Shown in pieces: positions 1 through 9,017 of a stretch of 64,000 nucleotides of DNA. The position numbers and the translations under genes are program-made. The notes beneath the pieces were generated by a model. It saw nothing but the letters and a program-made list of their open reading frames with translations, was not told the DNA's origin and ran no database searches. Numbering within the stretch: the stretch's first letter is position 1; each line of letters starts with the position of its first letter. The stretch is from the NCBI GenBank assembly GCA_026745465.1, contig JACYXH010000823.1:916294-980293 (forward strand), read 5' to 3'. Source of the stretch: Lota lota (taxonomy: Eukaryota; Chordata; Actinopteri; Gadiformes; Lotidae).

Positions 1-275
1 CACGTGCACTCCGGTCTACACTCCTGCCAGCAATCACGAATCACCCCCCTCTGTACTTAAGCACTGGCTCCCCACAGAGCCAGTGCTAGTTCGTTGTTTA
101 GTTTAGTGTGTTCACTTCTCACAGTAACTTCGTCCTCACCTTTTAGTTTCTTGTTCCTGTTACGGGTTCCGCTCCCGTTCTTGTTCCGCTCCCGTTCTTG
201 TTCCTGCTCTTGTTCCTGTTCCTGCCCCCGTTCCAGTACCTTCTCCTCTTGTCCTCCTCGTTCCTGTTTCCTAGT

Positions 276-316
<41 letters not shown>

Positions 317-870
317 CCCGTTGCCGAGCCTTGCTTTCCTGACTACCCTCTGCCTGCCTGACTCCCCGCCTGCTTACTGCCGCCTGACTCCCCGCCTGCC
401 TACGTCCCTCTGCCTGCCTGACTCCCCGCCTGCTTACTGCCGCCTGACTCCCCGCCTGCCTACGTCCCTCTGCCTGCCTGACTCCCCGCCTGCTTACTGC
501 CGCCTGACTCCCCGCCTGCCTACGTCCCTCAGCCTGCCTGACTCCCCGCCTGTCTACTGCCTCCTGACTACCCGCCTGTCTACGTCCCTCTGTCTGCCTG
601 ACTCCCCGCCTGCCTACTGCCTGCTCGACTACCCGCCTGCCTACGTCCCTCTGCCTGCCTGACTCCCCGCCTGCCTACTGCCTGCTCGACTACCCGCCTG
701 CCTACGTTCCTCTGCCTGCCAGACCCCCCGTCTGTCTACTGCCTGTTGCCTGCACAACTACCCGCCTGCCTTGCCCTTGCCTGTGCCTGAGCTTATAATA
801 AATCCCCTTTTCAACCCGTTCCCTTCTCATCTCCGTGTCTTGCACTTGGGTCCTAGTCGTAACTGTAACA
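1..870 (+). mobile_element. Partial LTR, sushi-like Ty3/Gypsy family (5' end outside window)
   Basis: The first 100 bases match the LTR of the intact element at 39,397-44,740 (shared CACGTGCACTCCGGTCT and the CAGCCGGCGCCAG-like stretch). The end has the same layout: AATAAA near 799, a GTGTCTTGC...TTGGGTCCTAG stretch and a terminal ACA at 868-870. It is longer than its relatives (about 507 bp) because of an internal tandem array. It cannot be told whether this is a solo LTR or the end of a full element, because it starts before the window. Confidence 0.75.
345..770 (+). repeat. Minisatellite inside the LTR (CTGCCTGACTCCCCGCCTG unit)
   Basis: About seven imperfect copies of a 60-base unit built on CTGCCTGACTCCCCGCCTG followed by a TACGTCCCT block. 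The intact LTRs at 39,397 and 44,235 carry only one or two copies of the same motif, so the array is an expansion within the LTR. The reading frames seen across it are repeat artefacts. Confidence 0.85.
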
Positions 871-1330
871 GATAGTGTAGTAACGCTGCAGCTCCTACGA
901 CCTCCTGCACTTTGGCCTCGAAGGTTGCTCTTTCTTCTTCCCCTCTTAGACCATGACATCATCACTAGTCCAACCCCCCTGGACCAAGATCTCATCACCA
1001 TGACATCATCCTGACATTATAACTAACCCAAACCTCCCAGACCATGATTTCGTCACCATGACATCATCATGACATCGTCACTAGCCCAACCCTCCCAGAC
1101 CATGATATCTCACCATGACATCATCACTTACCCTAACCCTAACTTATTATTTAACCAAAAATGCTTGCTTTGTGCATTCCATAATTTTTCCATTGAAATG
1201 TTTTAAATGTATGTTTTGTGTGTTTGCTAAATAAACATTGCTGGCTTTTTCTTTGCACTGTTTGACCATGAGGTCATCAGCAGCCTAATCCTCCTAGATC
1301 ATGACGTCATCACCATGACCTCATGAACAT
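871..1330. repeat. CATGACATCATC-type imperfect repeats, otherwise unannotated
   Basis: From about 945 to 1,330 short variants of CCATGACATCATCAC and AACCCTCCCAGACCATGA recur. Between 1,140 and 1,260 the sequence is AT-rich with a TAAATAAACATTG stretch and may be a retroposon tail, but I cannot name it. No gene is seen. Confidence 0.5.
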
Positions 1331-1429
1331 ATCCACCGGGATGACATCACAAGAAAATGAGAAAGCCCAGAGGTGTTGGGTAGGGTTTAGTTTTTTGCTG
1401 TCTGTTCAAAAACTACATCAAATTACTAC

Positions 1430-1905
1430 ATCTTCCCTTTAACTAGACGTTTAAATACACCATTGCCCTAAACCTCTTTCTACACAATTACCTACACATT
1501 TTATAACACCTTTACCTACATCTTTAACTACACATTTAAGTACGACTTTAACTACACCTTTAACGACACATTTAACTACTCATTTAACTACTCCTTCAAC
1601 TACACCTATCCTTTGCCTACACCTTTAACTACATATTTAAGTACTACTTTAACTACATCTTTAACTACAAATTAAACTACTCATTTAACTACATATATCC
1701 TTTGCCTACAACTTTAACTACACATTTAAGTATAACTTTAACTACACCTTTAACTACACATTTAAGTACTACTTGAACTACACCTAAACTACCCATTTAA
1801 CTACACATTTAAGTACACCTTTAACTACACATTGAACTACACATTGAACTACATATTGAACCACACATTGAACTACACCTATTCTTAACTATACCTTTAC
1901 CTACA
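1430..1905. repeat. Minisatellite, TTTAACTACACC unit
   Basis: More than 30 diverged copies of a 12-base unit (TTTAACTACACC / ATTTAACTACAC) in a row. It is downstream of the tfe3 3' end. Confidence 0.85.
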
Positions 1906-2014
1906 CCTACCTGCAGCTATTTACTCCATTAAGAAATATCTGCAGTAGAAAGTTACAATAATGAAAAGCGCCAACACGATTATTCCATTAAAAAAATATA
2001 TATCAACAAATCAT

Positions 2015-2020
2015 TTTATT
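2015..2020 (-). terminator. Candidate tfe3 polyadenylation signal (AATAAA)
   Basis: TTTATT on the plus strand reads AATAAA on the minus strand, about 540 bases past the tfe3 stop codon. It is the nearest canonical hexamer I noticed; use is inferred. Confidence 0.4.
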
Positions 2021-2039
2021 GTGGTCCATTGAGGGTCAG

Positions 2040-2250
2040 CCCAGGGCCTTTAGGTCATATAGGCCATATAGGCCATTTAGGCCATAAAGGTCATACGATT
2101 GACACTCATTACTAGGCCTATTACAGTACTTTAAACTAGTATTAACATACTCATTACTAGAGTTATTACAGTAATGAAAACAACGATTATCATACTCTTT
2201 ACTAGGCATAATGCAGTACTGTAAACTAGGATTAAATACTCATTATCCCC
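2040..2250. repeat. Short imperfect repeats in tfe3 3' flank
   Basis: An AGGCCATATAGGCCATTT run (2,060-2,095) is followed by two or three copies of a roughly 70-base unit containing CATTACTAGG, TTACAGTA and AAACTAG. From 2,250 to 2,561 I see no gene; part is probably tfe3 3' UTR. Confidence 0.5.
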
Positions 2251-2561
2251 TTTTACCTAGCCGAAGGTAACCGGTTACAGCCAGTTGACGTAGTACAAAG
2301 TGAGTGTGTTGACTATGTGACTGTTGAACCACTCATACAATTAATTCAACCCATTAATAATGTTGGATAAGGATAGCGTTACCTAGGTTACATAGCTGCC
2401 CTCACCGTGTTTCCGTCTGGGGCGATACGGGTTATCTAACCAGGCTTGGGTTTCAATTGGCCCTCAGGATACCTGGTTACGGCGGAAACCAGGTTACAGT
2501 GGCTTTCTGTGTAAATGTACTGCATGTGAACCATGGTGACGTGGATGAGCAACATGGCCCC

Positions 2562-2900
2562 TCAGTCCTGGTTTTCCATACTGAAGCTGCTCCTTCTCCC
2601 GCGGTCCTTGGACGCTCCGTGGGGAAGGGTGGCTGCCCCTCCAGCCTCCTCCATCAGAAGGTTCTCCAGGACTCCCAAACCCAGCAGATCGAGTGAGAAC
2701 ACGGGTGGCGCTCCCTGGGGGTCCTCCAACTCCGCAAAACTCAAGGGCTCCAGGTCAGGAGGCGTGGTCACTATGGAGACCAGGGGCGGGTTTAACATTG
2801 CTGCCATAGCAGAAGCAGATGAGGCGAAGGTGGGGTGAGGGGAGGAGGTGCTGGAGCAGCTGGAAAGAGAAGACAGGCTACCTGCCCGGAGCTCCAGCTC
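2562..2900 (-). CDS. tfe3: tfe3 exon 11 (zipper end, C-terminal region, stop)
   Basis: 113 codons including stop, entered after TTTTGCAG in phase 0. It starts with the zipper-end ELELRAG and contains serine-rich sequence, an LLGLGVLENLLMEE block like the C-terminal activation segment of the family, and the conserved RRSSFSMENQD ending. Confidence 0.88.
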   Translation of the reverse strand, partial: ELELRAGSLSSLSSCSSTSSPHPTFASSASAMAAMLNPPLVSIVTTPPDLEPLSFAELEDPQGAPPVFSLDLLGLGVLENLLMEEAGGAATLPHGASKDRGRRSSFSMENQD

Positions 2901-2924
2901 CTGCAAAACCAACAAGGAAACAGG

Positions 2925-3158
2925 TGTGTTACCTGTGTGTACCAGGTGTGTTATCTGTGTGTACCAGGTGTGTTACCTGTGTGTACCAGATGTGTTGCTT
3001 GTGTGTACCAGGCTGTGTGTACCAGATGTGATGCATGCAGGTGTGTGACCTCGGTGTGTAACAGGTGTGTGACTTGGTAGTGTACCAGGTGTGTTACCTG
3101 TGTGTGTAACAGGTGTGTATGACCTGGGTGTGTAACAGGGGTCTACCGGGTGTGTTAC
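2925..3158. repeat. VNTR in tfe3 intron 10, donor-like unit
   Basis: About ten copies of a 20-22 base unit, CAGGTGTGTTACCTGTGTGTAC. Read on the gene strand many units contain CAGGTAACACAC, the same sequence as the exon 10 splice donor at 3,159/3,158. Confidence 0.85.
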
Positions 3159-3312
3159 CTGGATTCGTAGCTCTAGGGACCTGTTGCTGTTCTCCAGGGT
3201 CCTCTGGCGGACCTCCAGTTCTCGGGCTCTCTGCTGCTCCTTTTGCAGCCGGCGGATGTAATCCACTGAAGCCTTCAGGATGGTCCCCTTGTTCCAGTTC
3301 CTAGGGTCCTCC
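3159..3312 (-). CDS. tfe3: tfe3 exon 10 (HLH helix 2 and leucine zipper)
   Basis: 154 bases between GTTTAG and CAG|GTAACA. It encodes [20 protein letters not shown] followed by the zipper heptads through LELRIQ, which is diagnostic for MiT/TFE proteins. Phase 2 in, phase 0 out. Confidence 0.92.
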
Positions 3313-3329
3313 CTAAACACCATCAACAC

Positions 3330-4165
3330 CACCCACAATATAATACCATCAACACAACCCACCGCACCAACCACACCACTCACAGTATAATACCATCAAC
3401 ACCACCTACAATACTGTAAACAGCACCCACAGTTATAACAACATCAACACCCTCCACATTATAATACCATCAACACCACCCACAGTACTGTAAACAGCAC
3501 CCACAGTTATAACAACATCAACACCCTCCACAGTATAATACCATCAACACCACCCACAGTAATGTAAACAGCACCCACAGTTATAACAACATCAACACCA
3601 CTCACAGCACCAACCACAGTCTAATGCCATCAACACCACCCACAGTACTGTAAACAGCACCCATAATCATAACAACACCAACAACCTCCACAGTATAATA
3701 CCATCAACACCACCCACAGTACTGTAAACAGCACCCATAGTCATAACAACACCAACAACCTCCACGGTATAATACCATCAACACCACCCACAGCACTGTA
3801 AACAGCATCCACAGTATAACATCAACACCACCCACAGCACTGTAAACAGCATCCACAGTATAACAACATCAATACCCTCCACATTATAATACCATCAACA
3901 CCTTCCACACCACTGTAAACAGCATCCACAGTATAACATCAACACCCTCTACATTGTAATACCATCAACATCACCCACAGCACCATCAACACTTCCCACA
4001 GCACTGTAAACAGCACCCACAGTATAACAACATCAACACCCCCACGGTATAACAGCATCAACACAACCGACACTATAACACCAGCAGCACCACCCACAGA
4101 TTTGTCTACTCCTCCCACAGTATAGCACTATCAACCCCACCCACAGCATAAAACCCTCAACACCA
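3330..4165. repeat. VNTR in tfe3 intron 9 (CATCAACACCACCCACAGT unit)
   Basis: About a dozen imperfect copies of a 60-70 base unit with ATACCATCAACACCACCC, ACAGTACTGTAAACAGCACC and TATAACAACATCAACACC blocks. No coding potential. Confidence 0.85.
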
Positions 4166-4167
4166 CC

Positions 4168-4208
4168 CGTGTGTGTGTGTGTGAGTAAGTGAGTGAGTGA
4201 GTGTGTGA

Positions 4209-4294
<86 letters not shown>
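4168..4294. repeat. (GT)n then (GA)n microsatellite at the exon 9 donor
   Basis: A short GTGTGTGAGTGA run is followed by an uninterrupted GA tract of about 40 units (4,212-4,294). On the gene strand the exon 9 donor GTAAGT is followed directly by (CT)n. Confidence 0.95.
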
Positions 4295-4299
<5 letters not shown>

Positions 4300-4300
<1 letters not shown>

Positions 4301-4375
4301 GGTCAACTGATCTTGGGATCAAAGCCCCGAGCTCCTGGATTCGGTCATTGATGTTGAACCTCCGCCTTCTCTCAA
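4300..4375 (-). CDS. tfe3: tfe3 exon 9 (basic region and HLH helix 1)
   Basis: 76 bases between ATATGCAG and GTAAGT. It encodes ERRRRFNINDRIQELGALIP, the DNA-binding basic region and first helix; the E and R residues that read the E-box are present. Phase 1 in, phase 2 out. Confidence 0.93.
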
Positions 4376-5150
4376 CTGCATATTATGTCAGATTCTGATT
4401 GGTCAATCAGGCCATTCAGCGGTCTGTTATCTCAGTATAGCAGACCGTTGCTATGGACACTATTTCCCACCATCCGATCTTACTGATCTAACAATTTTTT
4501 ATTAGCCAAAGCAATACAACCATTTTTAAATCAATACAATCATTTTTGATTGATTTCTTTAGTAAGTAGCCGTATCATAAGCGTGATAATGTAACCTTCA
4601 AGGGTCTTGAATCACCCTGTCGGTGATATATGTCCTGATAATGACCGGCTCGCTCTGTATTATCACTTACATAAAATCATATTGAATAATTACAAATAAT
4701 GTATAATGCAAACAAAATAACAACTACAAATCTACAATTATAGGAATAATGATAAAATAATAGAATAGAATAGAATAATATTGTATATAAAATATACTAA
4801 TATAATTATCTATAATAATACTTAATATTATATTTAATATATATTTAATAATATTATATAAAATATACACTATTATAGTTATCTATGATAATATTTAATA
4901 CAAGATTAACTTATTTTACTTTTGATAATAATAACAAATATTATTACTTTATAATAATAATTCATGATAATACCATTTAAACATAATAGTATAACCAAAA
5001 CCATACCACTACTATTACTATTTATAATAATAATTATTATTATTATTTTATTATAATGATAATAACAATAATATAATATATGTAGTAGTTCTATGAATCG
5101 TATGATGTAAAATTATTACTACTATTATTACTACTATTATTAGTACTTAC
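4376..5150. other. tfe3 intron 8, AT-rich, no gene seen
   Basis: Very AT-rich intron with TAATAATA-type low-complexity runs (about 4,690-5,130). Nothing coding is seen. Confidence 0.7.
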
Positions 5151-5210
5151 TGAGATTGTGGTTGTCTTTCTTCTGACGTTCCTTTGCTAGTACTTTGGTC
5201 TCCACATCTA
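5151..5210 (-). CDS. tfe3: tfe3 exon 8 (LAKERQKKDNHNL segment)
   Basis: 60 bases between TATATTTCAG and GTAAGT. It encodes VDVETKVLAKERQKKDNHNL, the highly conserved lead-in to the MiT/TFE basic region. Phase 1 in and out. Confidence 0.92.
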
Positions 5211-5351
5211 CTGAAATATAACATGTGACATATACATATATAATATGAGATTAATATATAATATAGATATATAGTTATATAGATATAAACATACATATAC
5301 ATAAAACATGGGATATCAACATATATACATAAAAACATGAGATATATACAC

Positions 5352-5413
<62 letters not shown>

Positions 5414-5609
5414 CATGATACATATACTTATAGAACATGATATGTATATGTACATATACTTATAGAACATGATATGCATATGTATATATATTATATTGTG
5501 GTGATCACAGCCGTGGTCGCTGTGTTACGTGTGCTGCAAAGGATCCTGGGAGGGGCGGCGGATGTTTGTATACAATATGAATATATATATGCATATACAA
5601 ACAACATCA
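5211..5609. repeat. Start of tfe3 intron 7: TA-rich DNA with (TA)n
   Basis: ATACATATA-type sequence with a pure TA tract at about 5,354-5,412. A short GC-rich patch (5,500-5,570) has no recognised identity. Confidence 0.8.
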
Positions 5610-5997
5610 ACAGTCCATTAGCACTACATTAGTACTACATAAACAGTACATTAGTACTACATCAGCTCTACATTAGTACAACATCAGCTCTACATTAGTA
5701 CTACATAAACAGTACATTAGTACTATATCAGCAGTACATCAGCACTACATTAGTACTACATCAGCCGTACATTAGTACTACATCAGCAGTACATCAGCAC
5801 TACATTAGTACTACATCAGCACTACATTAGTACTACATAGTACTACATTAGGACTACATCAGCAGTACATTAGTACTACATCAGCAGTACATTAGTACTA
5901 CATCAGCAGTACATTAGTACTACATCAGCAGTACATTTGCACTACATCAGCAGTACATTAGTACTACATTAGTACTACATCAGCCGTACATTAGTAC
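5610..5997. repeat. VNTR ACATCAGCAGTACATTAGTACT, left half
   Basis: About 17 copies of a 22-base unit. The same array resumes at 24,030 beyond the DNA transposon, so the transposon inserted into it. Confidence 0.9.
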
Positions 5998-6129
5998 ACA
6001 GCAAACCCAGCAGTGTTGAATTTCCAGTGTTACATACTATGGTGTTGCATAGAGTTGATATTAGAGTTGATTAAAATGTTTTCTACACCGATGGTGTTAA
6101 AATCTTTTAAACAAAGGTGTTATTTCCCA

Positions 6130-6870
6130 GTGTTCCAATGAATGATGTTCGTTCAGTGTAAAACACACTTGTCCCCTCCCCCAGTCCTCTTTACCTCCAG
6201 ACAGAAGGAACGAAAGACATGAGGAGATAGCGAGTAAACGATCTTCATTAATTTACAATAATTAACATGTACATAATGTTGAATGATTTTGTGGCTGCAG
6301 AATATTAATATATATAAATTTTGTTCAAAGGTTTGCACAAAGCATTGGCTAGTTGCTAGCAAGCTTTAGCCACGTTAAAATGCACAACTTTGTGTAGCTA
6401 GCTAGCTAGTAAACACCTAGAATATTGTGGCTAGGTTTAGATTTAAAATTATGACATTGGCGTTTAAAGCATTAGCTGTTTTATGCTTAAAAAATATGCG
6501 ACGCAAGTGTTCCAATGACTGATGTTTCTGTTTAGTGTAAAAAACACTTGTCCCCTTACCCAGTTTTCATTACCTCCAGGCAGAAGGAACGAAATACACA
6601 AGGAGTTGGTGAGTAAACTATCTGGATTAATTGACAGTAATTGTCATGTACATACTGTTGAATGTTTTTGTAGTTGTAAAATAAAAACACATTTTTAATA
6701 ATTTCCTTTCTAACGGTTTGCATAAGCATTGACTTGCTAGCACGCTTTGGTCACATTAGAAGGCGCAATTTATATAGCTAGAATATCGTGGCTAGGTTTA
6801 GATAAAAGATTACGACACTGGCGTTTAGAGCATTTGCTCTTTTATATTTATAAATAGCCTTTTATGCGGA
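6130..6870. repeat. Direct duplication of about 370 bp inside the DNA transposon
   Basis: 6,130-6,480 and 6,505-6,850 share the same order of blocks: AGTGTTCCAATGA, ACACTTGTCCCC, CAGAAGGAACGAAA, GAGTAAAC, TGTGGCTAGGTTTAGAT and CTGGCGTTTA. They are clearly diverged, so the duplication is old. Confidence 0.75.
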
Positions 6871-6893
6871 TTTTGCAAAAAACATGCAGCACC

Positions 6894-7404
6894 TGTGGTG
6901 GGAAAATGACTCCAGCCCCATTCTGAGGTCAGCTTGCTAAAACCAATTAGTTTTGATGTGCACAATTTAGTGGCCTATCTGTCTTTTCAACTATCTACTT
7001 CCCCACAGCTCTCTGTTTCTCCTGTATTCCTGCATGGTGCTCTGTTCCCATATGAGAAACTCCTGAGCAAGCTCCTTTTTCCAAAACAATGTATCTGTGC
7101 CTGGCCTTGACTGTATGCTCTCTCCCCAAACCAGGTGTCCGGCTTTAATTGGGCATCAAATCTGTTATAGACAGTCAAATGGCGCCATCTAGTGTAATTT
7201 CTGAGATGTTGCTTGCCCTACTTTATAAAAAAGGCTTCCCTCCTTCCTTCAGGGCGCACTTTCTCGAGAACTCTGCTCTGTGTGGAGTTGCCTTTGAAAC
7301 TGTGTCTTTTATGTGCTGCAGCATATGAAACAAATCAACTACGGATATCCATTTGTCTTAGCCTTTAATCGAACCAGCCACCAGTCATCCAATTTTCCAC
7401 AACA
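6894..7404 (+). mobile_element. Solo LTR of the endogenous retrovirus family seen at 56,389
   Basis: 511 bp starting TGTGGTGGGAAAATGAC and ending CACAACA, flanked by a 4-bp target duplication CACC (6,890-6,893; 7,405-7,408). It is collinear with the inverted LTR at 56,389-56,894. A TATA-like TTTATAAAAAA lies at about 7,222. No internal retroviral sequence adjoins it. Confidence 0.88.
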
Positions 7405-7582
7405 CACCATAATCAAGCTTTTAGTATTAAAAAACGAATCACTACTGCAAACAAAATGATCGTTCCAGAGCTGCAGGCAGGCACACATTCTCCTCAGTGC
7501 ATAGTGCTGACAATACCGGCGCGAGCTAGCTAGCAAGAATTTAAAACGGTGCAGGCAAAAGCTAATTATAATTGATTTATAT
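7405..7582. other. DNA transposon body between insertions
   Basis: Remnant of the base transposon, ending with the target duplication ATAT (7,579-7,582) of the next insertion. No gene is recognised. Confidence 0.5.
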
Positions 7583-7805
7583 TGTAACGGTTCTGAGTTG
7601 CGTGTTTGTCTGCATTGTGTTGATGTTCTGATTGGGTGTTAAGGAGAAGGGGGCGGGCCTTAAAGTTGTATATCCGGGTTACAGTGTGGGGAAGTTCATG
7701 TTCGTTGTGTTGTAGTGTTGGACAACGTGTGCCCGCGATAAAATAAAGAGAGTTCATCAAAACAACCTGTGTGGTGCTTAGACGCATATAAACAGGGTTG
7801 CTACA
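7583..7805 (+). repeat. 5' LTR of Gypsy copy 1
   Basis: Starts TGTAACGGTTCTGAG, contains AATAAAG near 7,742 and ends GGGTTGCTACA. Confidence 0.92.
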
Positions 7806-7921
7806 TTTGGTGTCAGAAGTAAACCGACAACTGGATGAAACGAAGGACGTGACTTTGCCCCACTCATTGCCCGTCGCCTGGCATTACCGCATGTGGCTAG
7901 CTGCTTGAGCTAACGATAGTG

Positions 7922-8924
7922 ATGGCGTCCGGTACAAAGCCAGTGATAAAGAAGGAGGATCCTGACGATGAGTCCCTGTGGGCATACGGCTTGCCGCGGG
8001 ACCACGCACGAGAACTCCGCCGGGTGATGGAGCAGAGATACACCGTGAGTGAGTCCACAAGGAGGCTAGCAGCTGAAGCGAGGTTCGGCCCCGGTGAAAC
8101 ACGTCGCGGTGACGCCGCAACAGCATCGCGGTGGGAGGAGACGAGCGGTGACAGAGACGCCGGCGCACGCAGCACTGCTTTCAGCATGAAGACTCCGAAA
8201 TACTCCGGTAAATCGAACTGGGAAGCGTTTCAAGCGCAATTTGAACTATTAGCACAGGCTACGGGCTGGTCAAGGGAGGTTAAAGCCCTGCAGCTGGCAT
8301 TATGCCTGACGGAGGATGCGCTCTCATGCCTCCTCGTACTTAGCCCTGAAGAGAGACAAGGACTATGAGGCTTTGACCGAAGCCCTGCAGAGACGTTTTG
8401 TACAGTGTTCGCAACCAAGCGTGCTTAGGTCTGAATTGTGCAATAGGCGCAGGCAACCGGGTGAGCCACTTCGCACGCTGGCTAATGACATCGAATGCCT
8501 CGCTAGGCGGGCCTAAGCACACATGCCGCCGCCGGTCCAGAGTGAGCTGGCCAGAGACCAGTTCATTCAGGCGCTTTTGCCCAGGGAGCTACATGTGCAG
8601 ACACAACTAGCACACCCCCAGACCGTACAGGACGCGCTGGAACTGGCCCTGGAGAGGGAAGCTGTGGGAGCAGTGCTGCCGGACTGCCGGTTGCTTGATG
8701 TGGTTCCAGTGTCGAAAACTGCTGTCGAGGAGAATGCTGCGGAAGTAAAGCCAGAGTGGGTCACGGACCTGACGGAACTGATCCGTGCTGCCACCCTCCA
8801 GCCCACTCGCGATTGCCTGCCTACACCACCTCGGCGCCGCGCCATGGTCTGCAGTGCCCCACGTTTTCTGGAGCCCAGGGAAACGACCGGGGGTCTGTAT
8901 AAACGGGAAGATACGGACCCCTGA
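7922..8924 (+). pseudogene. gag of Gypsy copy 1 (frameshift, stop, knuckle deleted)
   Basis: Retrotransposon structural protein. It starts at the ATG after GATAGTG (7,922) and is collinear with the gag at 32,853. A frameshift near 8,350 and a TAA at about 8,514 break it, and the frame then resumes from 8,523. The CCHC knuckle present in copy 2 (33,718-33,768) is lost by a short deletion near 8,845. Confidence 0.8.
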
Positions 8925-9017
8925 CATAGTTACCCGACCAGCATCGACCCCCAACGGAGGAGCCCAACAGCACAGCCGGGGGAACAGGGCTTCACTCCCC
9001 CAGAAGCAGACGACGCC

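Noticed and set aside
94-662. Cys/Pro/Leu-rich reading frames
   Set aside because: They lie in the LTR minisatellite and are products of repeat composition.
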